Source of the DNA: Qipengyuania mesophila
GTDB lineage: Bacteria > Pseudomonadota > Alphaproteobacteria > Sphingomonadales > Sphingomonadaceae
Reading direction: 5' to 3'
Assembly: GCF_019711655.1 (NCBI RefSeq)
Contig: NZ_JAIGNU010000002.1
Coordinates: 62,001-126,000, forward strand
Length of the DNA stretch: 64,000 bases
The notes under the pieces: generated by a model
Database searches by the model: none
The model's input: the letters and a program-made list of their open reading frames with translations, nothing else
Told to the model about the DNA's origin: nothing
Shown here: positions 26,114 through 33,661 of the stretch, one piece after another
Position numbering within the stretch: position 1 is the first letter of the stretch
How the letters are laid out: each line of letters begins with the position of its first letter
Made by a program: the position numbers and the translations under genes

Positions 26114-26632
26114 ATGAACTTCCGCAAGCTTCCCGTTCTCACGATCACCGCAATCCTGCTCGCCGGCTGCGCCACGACCGCCGACGACCGCTATCCCTCG
26201 CTCGCCACGCGCGATGTCGAGCGCGCCGAAGGGACCTTCGAGCCGGTCGAGACGGAGGAACTCGACGTGCCCCCGGTCGAAGTCAACCAGGGAACGAACC
26301 TCGCCGAGCGGCTCGACGCACTGGTCGCGCAGGCGCGCGAGGCGCATGCCGGCTTCCTCGACGCGGTGCCAACCGCCGAAAGCCGCGTGAAGGCCGCCGC
26401 GGGAAGCAGTGTGGGCAGCGACGGCTGGGCCGCCGCTCAGGTCGCGCTCGCCGATCTCGATTCGGCGCGCAGCAATGCGGCGATCGCACTGGGCGATCTC
26501 GATATCCTCTTCACCGCAGCGACGGTCCAGGCAGATGATGCCACCGCCATCGTCGCCGCGCGCGACAGCGTCATCGCGCTGGTGGCGGAGGAAGATGCCG
26601 TGCTCGAAAGACTTCGCGCACAGGTTCGCTGA
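26114..26632 (+). CDS. Uncharacterised lipoprotein
   Basis: 172 aa. Signal peptide MNFRKLPVLTITAILLAGC with lipobox LAGC (Cys19). The mature part has an acidic linker (residues 20-60) and a long alpha-helical region with heptad-like Leu/Ala spacing (LAERLDALVAQAREAHAGFLDAV, ALADLDSARSNAAIALGDLD, IVAARDSVIALVAEEDAVLERLRAQV), suggesting a coiled coil or helical bundle in the periplasm. ATG 26114 is chosen since GGAG and GAAGG lie just upstream at 26104-26110. Divergent from rplU. Family not recognised. Confidence 0.78.
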   Translation: MNFRKLPVLTITAILLAGCATTADDRYPSLATRDVERAEGTFEPVETEELDVPPVEVNQGTNLAERLDALVAQAREAHAGFLDAVPTAESRVKAAAGSSVGSDGWAAAQVALADLDSARSNAAIALGDLDILFTAATVQADDATAIVAARDSVIALVAEEDAVLERLRAQVR

Positions 26633-26651
26633 CTCGACCACGAAATGCTAA

Positions 26652-26679
26652 GCGCGGGGCCGGTTTCCCGACCCCGCGC
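26652..26679. terminator. GC-rich hairpin between convergent genes
   Basis: GCGCGGGG (26652-26659) and CCCCGCGC (26672-26679) make an 8-bp GC stem with a 12-nt loop, between the lipoprotein stop and the convergent membrane-protein stop. Weak T content on either side; probably a shared terminator. Confidence 0.5.
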
Positions 26680-26704
26680 CTCTCCCCAGTCGATTTGAAG
26701 TGCT

Positions 26705-27127
26705 TCAGGTGAAGGCGGCGATCGTCACCGCGGCAATCCCCCAGCAAAAGATCAGCACCGGCAGGACCAGCACCTGCACCGCAGCGTCGCGCGCACTGAC
26801 GCGTCCAGTATGGGTGGCGACACCCTGGCTGACCAGCCGCGACCAGCTTATGTTGCGGCTGCGATGGGGCGGCTGCATCCGCGCCCAGATCGTCGGAAGG
26901 CCGAAGCCGGCGAGAATGAAGAAGGCGAAGATCGCCATCGGGATGATCAGGCCCGGGCTCGACAGCCCGGCCGCCATCACCGCGAGGAAGCCGAGATAGA
27001 GCCCCACGGTCGCGACATAGAGCCCCTTGGGCAATTCGAAGCTGCGATCGACCTCGTGCGCGACCTTGGGCGTTTCGACGATGATGGCCTGTTCGGCAAC
27101 AAGCTCACGGGTGAAGTGCTTGACCAT
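26705..27127 (-). CDS. Uncharacterised small integral membrane protein
   Basis: 140 aa. The first 35 residues are polar (VKHFTRELVAEQAIIVETPKVAHEVDRSFELP). Then come a pair of adjacent hydrophobic stretches (GLYVATVGLYLGFLAVMAAGL and GLIIPMAIFAFFILAGFGLPTIW) and a third near the C-terminus (VLVLPVLIFCWGIAAVTIAAF). About three membrane spans with a cytoplasmic basic loop (PPHRSRN). No family recognised. Alone between the terminator and moaE. Confidence 0.75.
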   Translation of the reverse strand: MVKHFTRELVAEQAIIVETPKVAHEVDRSFELPKGLYVATVGLYLGFLAVMAAGLSSPGLIIPMAIFAFFILAGFGLPTIWARMQPPHRSRNISWSRLVSQGVATHTGRVSARDAAVQVLVLPVLIFCWGIAAVTIAAFT

Positions 27128-27201
27128 GCTGTGCTCCTTTTCCGGAGCCTTGATGCGCCGGCCATCGCGAGGCTTCCTTGATCGAAATCAAGAGGTGCGG
27201 A

Positions 27202-27669
27202 TTATTTCCACCGGTCCAGGTCGGTGCGGTCGGCCCCGCGCGGTTCGACCCAGTGCCAGCCATTGCCACGCTTCTCGCGCTTCCACAGCCAGGCCGCCGA
27301 TTTGAGATGATCCATCAGATAGTCGGCCCCCTCGAAGGCATTTCGCCGATGGCGCGCGGCAGCCGCGACCATCACGATCGCCTCGCCCGGCACCATCACG
27401 CCCACCCGGTGCCAGACGAGCGCCCCGTCCAGCTCGAAGCGCGCCTGCGCGGAGCTGGCCAGTTCCTGCATCCCGGGCAAAGTCAACGGCTCGTAGTGCG
27501 TCAGTTCAAGTGCCCTGACATCGCCATCCGGGCGGACCTTGCCGAGAAAGGAGACGATCCCGCCCGCCTCGCCATGCGCCGCGTTGAATGCCGCCAGCGC
27601 CTCCCCGACCGACAGCCCCCGGGCGAGCAGCCGGACGTCGAGCGGAGTCGAGAGGGCGAGCCTAGCCAC
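27202..27669 (-). CDS. moaE: Molybdopterin synthase catalytic subunit MoaE
   Basis: 155 aa starting at GTG 27669, which overlaps the moaD stop (GTGGCTAG). Family features: GGIVSFLGKVR near the start, HYEPLTLPGMQELA, and HRRNAFEGADYLMDHLKSAAWLWKREK with the catalytic lysines. MoaE together with thiocarboxylated MoaD adds the dithiolene sulfurs to precursor Z in molybdenum cofactor synthesis. Last gene of a folB-(99 aa)-moaD-moaE run; moaA, moaB and moaC are not in the window. Confidence 0.93.
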   Translation of the reverse strand: MARLALSTPLDVRLLARGLSVGEALAAFNAAHGEAGGIVSFLGKVRPDGDVRALELTHYEPLTLPGMQELASSAQARFELDGALVWHRVGVMVPGEAIVMVAAAARHRRNAFEGADYLMDHLKSAAWLWKREKRGNGWHWVEPRGADRTDLDRWK

Positions 27670-27904
27670 CGCTGACCGGGGGCAGCAGCGCGACCTCGTC
27701 GCCCTCGCGCGCATCGAGCCGGGTCTTGTCGCCCAGAACCCTGCTGCCACAGGCGACATGGACCCGAGGCTCGCGCAGTTGGTCGGCAATATCGGGGCCG
27801 ACCGCTGCGAGCAGGCCCGCCCAGTCGAGCGGGGCCGGCACTTCGCGCTCCGGCTCGCCCGCGATATCGCGCAGCGGCCCGAGGAAGAGGATGCGTACGC
27901 CCAC
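27662..27904 (-). CDS. moaD: Molybdopterin synthase sulfur carrier subunit MoaD
   Basis: 80 aa ubiquitin-like protein from a GTG start (27904). It begins GVRILFLGPLRDIAG and ends VALLPPVSGG, the C-terminal Gly-Gly that is adenylated and thiocarboxylated by MoeB/sulfurtransferase. Its last codons overlap the moaE start, giving the usual 1:1 coupling. Starts 3 bp after the 99-aa gene. Confidence 0.94.
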   Translation of the reverse strand: MGVRILFLGPLRDIAGEPEREVPAPLDWAGLLAAVGPDIADQLREPRVHVACGSRVLGDKTRLDAREGDEVALLPPVSGG

Positions 27905-27907
27905 TTC

Positions 27908-28207
27908 TCAGGTCTCGAGATACTGGCCGGTGATGCCGGGTGCCCGGGCGAGATAGGTCTCGGTGGCATCGACCGCATCGCCCTCGCCCGCGACCATGTT
28001 GATCCGCTGCGGTGCATGCTTGCGCGCGAGACCAGCGACGATGGAAAGGCGCCATTCGCGATGGGTGTGATCGGCGGAGCCAATCTGCAGCATCACGTCC
28101 TCGCCCCTGCCCAGCACGTCTTCGACATGCGCCAGCCAGTGCTGGTGGAAGACGCCCGCGGCGGCGAGCGGGTCGTCGGGCAATCCGTCGACCGCGATGC
28201 GCTTCAT
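27908..28207 (-). CDS. Uncharacterised 99-aa protein, SDR/Rossmann-like
   Basis: 99 aa, MKRIAVDGLPDDPLAAAGVFHQHWLAHVEDVLGR... The centre (HTHREWRLSIVAGLARKHAPQRINMVAGEGD) resembles the late Rossmann segment of short-chain dehydrogenases, where a helix is followed by RVN-x-V-x-P/G; the N-terminal nucleotide loop is missing. So it looks like a half-Rossmann domain, perhaps a binding or scaffold protein. It overlaps folB by ATGA and ends 3 bp before moaD, strongly suggesting co-expression. Both flanking pathways are pterin pathways (folate, molybdopterin), so a pterin link is an inference worth noting. Confidence 0.7.
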   Translation of the reverse strand: MKRIAVDGLPDDPLAAAGVFHQHWLAHVEDVLGRGEDVMLQIGSADHTHREWRLSIVAGLARKHAPQRINMVAGEGDAVDATETYLARAPGITGQYLET

Positions 28208-28578
28208 TCGCGCCGCTCACGGTGCAGCGTGATGCCGATCTTCTCGCCCGCTTCGGCAATGGCGAGCTTGACGATCTTGACCGTCACCGCCTCGATCCGC
28301 CTGTCCTGCAGGAACAGCGTCTCGCAGACATGGTCGGCGACCGCTTCGATCAGCTTGAAATGCACGCCTTCGGGCAGCGCCTCCGAGGCGGCGAATTTCA
28401 GATCCATGTAGTTCTTCGAATGATCGAGCGAGGTCTCGGGATCGTAACGAAGCAGCGGCTTCATCCGCGCCTGGATGGTGAAGCGCAGCGGCTGCGGACG
28501 GCCGGTTTCTTCCGAATAGATGCCGGTGAGCACGTCGTACTCGAAATCGGCCACCTCGAGGATCAGCGAATCGGTCAT
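28204..28578 (-). CDS. folB: Dihydroneopterin aldolase FolB
   Basis: 124 aa, normal FolB length. Signature elements: LEVADFEYDVLTGIYSEETGRPQPLRFTIQ near the start, SLDHSKNYMDLKF and HFKLIEAVADHVCETLF, ending with VTVKIVKL. It cleaves dihydroneopterin to 6-hydroxymethyldihydropterin for folate synthesis. ATG 28578 is used; the upstream extension opposite nothing conserved is dropped. Ten bp after the methyltransferase gene, overlapping the 99-aa gene. Confidence 0.92.
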   Translation of the reverse strand: MTDSLILEVADFEYDVLTGIYSEETGRPQPLRFTIQARMKPLLRYDPETSLDHSKNYMDLKFAASEALPEGVHFKLIEAVADHVCETLFLQDRRIEAVTVKIVKLAIAEAGEKIGITLHRERRE

Positions 28579-28588
28579 GACGGGCGCC

Positions 28589-29503
28589 TTAGCGCGGATT
28601 GGACCAGCGCGCGAAGATCGCGGTGGGCAGCAGCCGGCCCGCCCGCTCACCCTGAGGCTGTCGGAGGGCGTCTTCTTCCACCGCCAGATCGCCGTGTTCG
28701 ATCGTGCCGGGAAGCCCTGCGAAAACCTCTTCGAGCAGTCCGCCCAGTGCGAGGCTGCTCATCCGCACGGCATAGACGGTGAGGAAGAGGAAGCGGCTGT
28801 TGTCGTCGAGCAGCTGGCGGCAATCCGAAACGAGACCGGGCAGCCCTTCTTCGAGCCGCCAGACCTCGCCATCGGGACCGCGCCCGAATTTGGGCGGATC
28901 GAGAATGATCCCGTCGTAGCGACGCCCGCGGCGCACTTCGCGCGCGGTGTATTTCATCGCATCCTCGACCAACCAGCGGATCGGGCGGTCGTCCAGCCCG
29001 GCGAGCGTCGCATTGGCGCGCGCCTGCGCGACCGATTTCTTGCTCGCATCGACATGGGTCACGCGGCCGAAACGGCTGAGCGCCTGCGTGCCGACGCCGG
29101 TGTAGCCGAACAGGTTCATCGTCTCGGCGTCGGTGGCATCGGCCAGCTGCGCACCCATCCACTCCCACACCGGCGCCATGTCGGGGAAGAAGCCCAGGTG
29201 GCGGAAGGGCGTGCATTGCGCGGTGAAGCGTGCTTCCGCGCCCCAGCCGAGCTCCCAGCCATCGTCGGGCACGCTCTTCGCATACTGCCAGCGCCCGCCG
29301 CCGTCCTCGTCGCTGCCGGGAACGAACTCGCCATGCGCGTCCCAGCTCTCGAGCCGCGGCGACCACATCGCCTGCGGCTCGGGACGGATGAAGCGGTAGG
29401 GGCCATAGGCCTCGAACTTGCGGCCATGCCCGCTGTCGAGCAGGCGATAGGCATCCCAGCCCTCGCCGACCATCAGCACGGGTTCGCGAACCAGCTCGGC
29501 CAT
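28589..29503 (-). CDS. Class I SAM-dependent rRNA-type methyltransferase (RlmI-like)
   Basis: 304 aa. Motif I is NLFGYTGVGT (130-139), motif II is VDASKKSV, and motif IV is DPPKFG (202-207), the combination of RlmI/RlmL-type 23S rRNA cytosine or guanine methyltransferases. The N-terminal PUA domain of RlmI is absent, replaced by an unfamiliar region (residues 1-90) with a GHGRKFEAYGPYRFIRPEPQAMW stretch. The methylated base is therefore not known. Its ATG overlaps the thrC stop. Confidence 0.82.
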   Translation of the reverse strand: MAELVREPVLMVGEGWDAYRLLDSGHGRKFEAYGPYRFIRPEPQAMWSPRLESWDAHGEFVPGSDEDGGGRWQYAKSVPDDGWELGWGAEARFTAQCTPFRHLGFFPDMAPVWEWMGAQLADATDAETMNLFGYTGVGTQALSRFGRVTHVDASKKSVAQARANATLAGLDDRPIRWLVEDAMKYTAREVRRGRRYDGIILDPPKFGRGPDGEVWRLEEGLPGLVSDCRQLLDDNSRFLFLTVYAVRMSSLALGGLLEEVFAGLPGTIEHGDLAVEEDALRQPQGERAGRLLPTAIFARWSNPR

Positions 29504-30894
29504 CAGGAGGCATGCCCCAGGATATGCTCGCGCACCGCCTCGTAGGTGCCGGGCAGCTCGGTATAGGCTTCCTCGCGCGCGAACAGGTCGCCGACCCGCG
29601 CGGGCAGCGTCGGCCGCATTCCGGTGGCGCGTTCGACCGCATCGGGGAACTTGGCCGGATGCGCGGTCGCCAGCGTAACCACCGGGACATCGGTGGGCAG
29701 TTCGGCCTGCAGCGCAGCATGAAGCCCGATCGCGGTATGCGGGTCGATCGTCTCGCAGCAGGATTCATAGGCCCAGCGGATCGCCTGCGCGGTTTCGGCC
29801 TCGTCGGCGCGCGCGCTGGTGAAGAGTGCCGCGGCGCCCTCGCGCTGGGCATTGGTCAGCTGCATAGCCCGGCTCGCCTCGAAGCCGCGCATCTGCTCGG
29901 CCAGCGCCGCGCCGTCGCGCCCGCCGACATCGAACAGCAGCCGCTCGAAGTTCGAGCTAACTTGAATATCCATGCTCGGCGCGGCGGTGGGGGTGACGGT
30001 GCCGGTCGAATAATCTCCGCTCGACAGCGCGCGGTGGAGGATGTCGTTGATATTTGTGGCGACCAGCAGCTGCTCGATCGGCAGCCCCATTCGCGCGGCG
30101 ACATGGCCCGCGAAGACATCGCCGAAATTGCCCGTCGGCACACTGAAGGCCAGCTTGCGCTCGGGCCCGCCGAGTTGCAGCGAGGCGGCGAAATAATAGA
30201 CCACCTGCGCCATCAACCGCGCCCAGTTGATCGAGTTGACCGCGCCGATGCGATGCTTGGCGGTCACGCTCTCGTCGGCGAAGATCCGCTTCACCATCGC
30301 CTGCGCATCGTCGAAGCTGCCGTCGATCGCGATATTGTGGACGTTGGGCGCGCGCACCGTGGTCATCTGGCGGCGCTGGACGTCGCTCACCCGGCCCTTG
30401 GGGTGGAGCATGAAGATCTCGACCCGGTCGAGCCCCGCGACCGCATCGATCGCCGCACTGCCGGTATCGCCGCTGGTCGCCCCGACGATCGTCAACGTGC
30501 CGTCCTCGCGCGCGAGGAATTCCTCGAACAGCAGGCCGAGCAATTGCAGCGCCACATCCTTGAAGGCGAGCGTCGGCCCGTGGAACAATTCGAGCAGCCA
30601 CTGTTGTTCAGTCAATTGTACCAGCGGTGTGACCGCCTTGTGGGCGAAGCGGGCATAGGCTTTCGCGGTCAGCTCGTGCAGTTTTTCGGGCGTCAGGCAG
30701 TCGCCGACGAAGGGCTGCATGACCCGCGCGGCGAGCTCGGGATACGGGAGGCCGCGCATCGCGGTGATCTCGTCGAGCGAGAATTGCGGCCATTCTTCGG
30801 GGACATAGAGGCCGCCGTCGCTGGCCAGCCCGGCGAGCGTGACGCCGGCGAAATCGAGCGCAGGCGCGCTACCGCGGGTGGAGACGTATTTCAT
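29503..30894 (-). CDS. thrC: Threonine synthase ThrC
   Basis: 463 aa, full length for the bacterial (gamma) class. N-terminus MKYVSTRGSAPALDFAGVTLAGLASDGGLYVPE; PLP Schiff-base Lys112 in GPTLAFKDVALQLLG; SGDTGSAA phosphate-binding loop. It converts O-phosphohomoserine to threonine. Heads a tightly packed minus-strand unit thrC-methyltransferase-folB-99 aa-moaD-moaE. Upstream, the divergent ArsR/SRPBCC module separates it from the cytochrome oxidase locus. Confidence 0.95.
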   Translation of the reverse strand: MKYVSTRGSAPALDFAGVTLAGLASDGGLYVPEEWPQFSLDEITAMRGLPYPELAARVMQPFVGDCLTPEKLHELTAKAYARFAHKAVTPLVQLTEQQWLLELFHGPTLAFKDVALQLLGLLFEEFLAREDGTLTIVGATSGDTGSAAIDAVAGLDRVEIFMLHPKGRVSDVQRRQMTTVRAPNVHNIAIDGSFDDAQAMVKRIFADESVTAKHRIGAVNSINWARLMAQVVYYFAASLQLGGPERKLAFSVPTGNFGDVFAGHVAARMGLPIEQLLVATNINDILHRALSSGDYSTGTVTPTAAPSMDIQVSSNFERLLFDVGGRDGAALAEQMRGFEASRAMQLTNAQREGAAALFTSARADEAETAQAIRWAYESCCETIDPHTAIGLHAALQAELPTDVPVVTLATAHPAKFPDAVERATGMRPTLPARVGDLFAREEAYTELPGTYEAVREHILGHAS

Positions 30895-30942
30895 CGCGAC
30901 AAGCGGTTAGCGGGCGCAGTGTGAGCGGGCAAGCAAGCCGGC

Positions 30943-31296
30943 CTAGTCGGTGGATTGCTTTTCCTTGTCCTCGACCGCTTCGAGGTCCCGCTTGAGGCGC
31001 GCCAGCCCCTGCACCGCCTGCGCGGCATGGGGGCCGATCCAGCGCTCGTGAATATCGTGGATCGGCATCGCGTCAAGGTGATTGAACCGCTCACGCCCCT
31101 TGCGCACCGGGACCACCAGCCCCGCCTCCTCGAGAACCCGCAGGTGCATCATGACGGTGGTCCGGTCGAGCGTCGGAAATTCGGTGCAGAGCTGCTTGGT
31201 CGTCAACGGGCGCGGCCGGATTGCGTCGCAGATCGCTCGCCGGACCGGATTGGCCAGTGCCTTGAACACGCGGTCGAACTGCTCCTCGGTTGACAT
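30943..31296 (-). CDS. ArsR-family repressor, probably leaderless
   Basis: 117 aa winged-helix protein: EEQFDRVFKALANPVRRAICDAIRPRPLTTKQLCTEF and DRTTVMMHLRVLEEAGLVVPVRKGRERFNHLD. No clear metal-binding Cys pair (one Cys near 56). It is paired with a divergent SRPBCC gene, a very common arrangement in which ArsR represses the lipid-binding partner. Its ATG lies inside a palindrome and only about 8 nt after a TATAAA-like -10, so the message would have almost no leader. Confidence 0.87.
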   Translation of the reverse strand: MSTEEQFDRVFKALANPVRRAICDAIRPRPLTTKQLCTEFPTLDRTTVMMHLRVLEEAGLVVPVRKGRERFNHLDAMPIHDIHERWIGPHAAQAVQGLARLKRDLEAVEDKEKQSTD

Positions 31297-31318
31297 GTTA
31301 GTTTTTTATAACATACAC
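31290..31318. promoter_or_regulatory. Divergent ArsR operator-promoter
   Basis: ATGTTA-N8-TAACAT (31295-31314) is a perfect palindrome in a run of A/T. On the plus strand TTGACA (31290-31295) is a consensus -35 with a -10 candidate ATACAC/TACACA at 31313-31319 for the SRPBCC gene. On the minus strand TATAAA lies just before the arsR ATG. One bound dimer would cover both promoters. Confidence 0.75.
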
Positions 31319-31343
31319 AATCGCGCGGCAAGAGGAGTCGGCC

Positions 31344-31796
31344 ATGGAACTCAGATATCGCGTCTTCGCCCATATCTCCAAGCCTCCGCACGAGGTGTTC
31401 GAGGCGGTCGCCGACCCGGACAAGCTGTCACGCTATTTCACCACCGGCGGGGCCGAGGGACGGATTGAGCCGGGCGCCACGGTCATGTGGGACTTCCACG
31501 ATTTCCCCGGCGCCTTCCCGGTCCAGGTGATCGAGGTCGTGCCCGACGAACGCATCGTGCTCGAATGGGAGGGCGAGCCCGATGCGGGCTACAATGTCAC
31601 GGTGACGATGACCTTCAAGCCGGTCGATGGGGATGCCGGGCGAACGCTGGTGGAGATCGCGGAGGAAGGCTGGCGCGAAACCGAGAGCGGGCTCAAGGGC
31701 AGCTACAACAATTGCATGGGCTGGAGCCAGATGCTCGCCGCGCTCAAGGCCTGGGTCGAATACGGCATCAATCTGCGCGAGGGGATGTACAAATAG
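31344..31796 (+). CDS. SRPBCC/AHSA1-like protein
   Basis: 150 aa START-like hydrophobic-ligand-binding fold: YRVFAHISKPPHEVFEAVADPDKLSRYF at the N-terminus, RIEPGATVMWDFHDFPGAFPVQVIEVVPDERIVLEWE in the middle, and a long C-terminal helix NNCMGWSQMLAALKAWVEYG. Activator-of-Hsp90-like subfamily; ligand unknown. ATG 31344 follows AGAGGAG. Regulated with the divergent ArsR. Ends 1 bp from the convergent SURF1 stop. Confidence 0.87.
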   Translation: MELRYRVFAHISKPPHEVFEAVADPDKLSRYFTTGGAEGRIEPGATVMWDFHDFPGAFPVQVIEVVPDERIVLEWEGEPDAGYNVTVTMTFKPVDGDAGRTLVEIAEEGWRETESGLKGSYNNCMGWSQMLAALKAWVEYGINLREGMYK

Positions 31797-31797
31797 G

Positions 31798-32373
31798 CTA
31801 GGCGCGGCTCCGGCGGCGCAGCGCGCGGATGTAGATCACCAGCGCGGTCAGGGCGAAGAAGAACCACTGGCCGGCATAGGCAAGGTGGTTGTTGGGGATC
31901 GAGCGGGGGTCCGGGCGTGCGCTTGCCTCAAGACCGGGAGCCGGTTCGTCCGCTACTACTCGCGCTCCGTCAGGGCCATCAGGCGCGATTATGCCCGCTA
32001 CCCGATCAAGCTCGTATGGGACAGTGGCCGGGTTCTGTGACCAACCGATGTTTACCAAAACCGGTGTATGGTCGACATCCTCCGTGCAGCGGGCCCAATG
32101 CGCCCAGCCTACCCGGCCCTCCTTATTTGCGCCAGCGCGCGGCTCGGTTACGCCGCTACCCGTGCAGGTGAGCGTCGTATGGCGGAAATAGAATTGCGGT
32201 CGCTCAAGCGATTTTCCCATGAGCGGAGCATCTTCCGTCATCATCTCCGCCTGCGCATATCGTGCCAGCAGCGCTTCCTTTTCATCCTTGCGACCCAGCT
32301 GCCAGATGCCGAGCGCGATCATCGTGGCGACCGCGCCGGCGACGAAGACGGTGGGTATCAGCGGAAGGCGCAT
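31798..32373 (-). CDS. SURF1 family cytochrome oxidase biogenesis protein
   Basis: 191 aa, slightly short for SURF1. N-terminal membrane segment LIPTVFVAGAVATMIALGIWQLGRKDEK contains the conserved LG-x-WQL-x-R-x-x-K; the periplasmic domain has VLVNIGW; the second span is near the C-terminus (NHLAYAGQWFFFALTALVIYI), where the NNHLAYAGQWF motif is typical. SURF1 helps insert heme a into subunit I. Its ATG overlaps the DUF983 stop. Last gene of the oxidase operon. Confidence 0.92.
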   Translation of the reverse strand: MRLPLIPTVFVAGAVATMIALGIWQLGRKDEKEALLARYAQAEMMTEDAPLMGKSLERPQFYFRHTTLTCTGSGVTEPRAGANKEGRVGWAHWARCTEDVDHTPVLVNIGWSQNPATVPYELDRVAGIIAPDGPDGARVVADEPAPGLEASARPDPRSIPNNHLAYAGQWFFFALTALVIYIRALRRRSRA

Positions 32374-32774
32374 CACAGATCCTTGCTGCCCGCTTCGCGG
32401 GCGTCGTTGCGGTATTCGCTGGCGAGCAGCCACGCCTTGGTCACGCGCAGGCCGCCGATGACCAGCGCGAAGGTCAGCGGCACCCACAGCAGGGCGTGCA
32501 CCCACCATGGCGGCTCGAACGACAATTGCACCCAGATCGCCAGCCCCACGGTGATCGTGCCCACTGCAAGCGTCACCAGTGCGGCGGGGCCATCGCCGAC
32601 GTTGAAGCGCGCATAGTCCAGCCCGCAGGCGGGGCAGCGCTCGGAAAAGGCGAGCATGCCGCCGAACATCGTCTTGGCCCGGCAGCGGGGGCACAAACCG
32701 AGAAGGGCAGCCTCGGCCAGAGAAGTCTCGGTGCCGGGCTGCCCTTCGCGTGTTTCGGGATTGTCCGAAGACAT
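32373..32774 (-). CDS. DUF983 family membrane protein
   Basis: 133 aa. LAEAALLGLCPRCRAKTMFGGMLAFSERCPACGLDYARF carries two CxxC motifs (CPRC and CPAC), a zinc-ribbon-like N-terminus, followed by two membrane spans (ALVTLAVGTITVGLAIWVQL and WVHALLWVPLTFALVIGGLRV). DUF983 proteins are regularly placed between oxidase subunit III and SURF1 in alphaproteobacteria, implying a role in oxidase biogenesis that is not defined. Its start overlaps the ctaE stop and its stop overlaps the SURF1 start. Confidence 0.88.
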   Translation of the reverse strand: MSSDNPETREGQPGTETSLAEAALLGLCPRCRAKTMFGGMLAFSERCPACGLDYARFNVGDGPAALVTLAVGTITVGLAIWVQLSFEPPWWVHALLWVPLTFALVIGGLRVTKAWLLASEYRNDAREAGSKDL

Positions 32775-33595
32775 CAGTGGATGGCAGCGCCCCACCCGCC
32801 CCAGACATAGACGGTGACGAAGAGGAACAGCCACACCACGTCGACGAAGTGCCAGTACCACGCGGCCGCTTCGAAGCCGAAGTGCTGACGCGGGGTGAAG
32901 TGGCCCTTGTAAGCGCGCACCAGACAGACGATCAGAAAGATCGTGCCGACCAGCACGTGGAAGCCGTGGAAGCCGGTCGCCATGTAGAATGCCGAACTGT
33001 AAGTGTTGCCACCGAAGCCGAACGGCGCATGCGCGTATTCATAGGCCTGAATGGCGGTGAACAGCGCGCCGAGCACGATGGTCAGCCACAGGCCCTTCTT
33101 GAGGCCTTCGCGGTCGCCGTGGATCAGGCTGTGGTGCGCCCAGGTCACCGTGGTGCCCGAGCACAGCAGGATCAGCGTGTTGAGCAGCGGCAGGCTGAAC
33201 GGATCCATGACCGCTTCGATCGCCTTGGGCGGGAACACGCCGCCGACGACGTCGGACAGCTGGCTGGGGAACAGCGCGAAGTCGAAGAAACTCCAGAACC
33301 AGCCGACGAAGAACATCACTTCCGAAGCGATGAACAGGATCATGCCGTAGCGCATGTGGAGCTGCACCACCGGGGTGTGATCGCCGCGCTGCGCTTCCTT
33401 CACGATGTTCGAGAACCAGCTGAAGAAGGTCGCGATGAGGCCTGCGATGCCGAGGCCGAGCACGAGATGCGCGCTGGCCATCTCGTGCATGAACAGGACC
33501 ATGCCGCTGGTGAAGGTCAGCGCCGAAATCGAACCGATCAGCGGCCAGATATCGGGTTCGAGGATGTGATATTCGTGATTGACGTTGCCAGCCAT
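32774..33595 (-). CDS. ctaE: Cytochrome c oxidase subunit III
   Basis: 273 aa, seven hydrophobic segments. Family markers: HEYHILEPDIWPLIGSI, YGMILFIASEVMFFVGWFWSFF, the conserved acidic EVMFF, LLNTLILLCSGTTVTWAHHSLI, and FYMATGFHGFHVLVGTIFLIV, ending with WYWHFVDVVWLFLFVTVYVWG. Part of the aa3-type oxidase in the inner membrane. Located 66 bp after ctaG and overlapping DUF983. Confidence 0.96.
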   Translation of the reverse strand: MAGNVNHEYHILEPDIWPLIGSISALTFTSGMVLFMHEMASAHLVLGLGIAGLIATFFSWFSNIVKEAQRGDHTPVVQLHMRYGMILFIASEVMFFVGWFWSFFDFALFPSQLSDVVGGVFPPKAIEAVMDPFSLPLLNTLILLCSGTTVTWAHHSLIHGDREGLKKGLWLTIVLGALFTAIQAYEYAHAPFGFGGNTYSSAFYMATGFHGFHVLVGTIFLIVCLVRAYKGHFTPRQHFGFEAAAWYWHFVDVVWLFLFVTVYVWGGWGAAIH

Positions 33596-33661
33596 TGTAC
33601 TCGCGTCCTGGGTTTCGCTTTGCGGGTGCCCTTAATGCGCCATTGCGCGCGGGTCTAGGGG

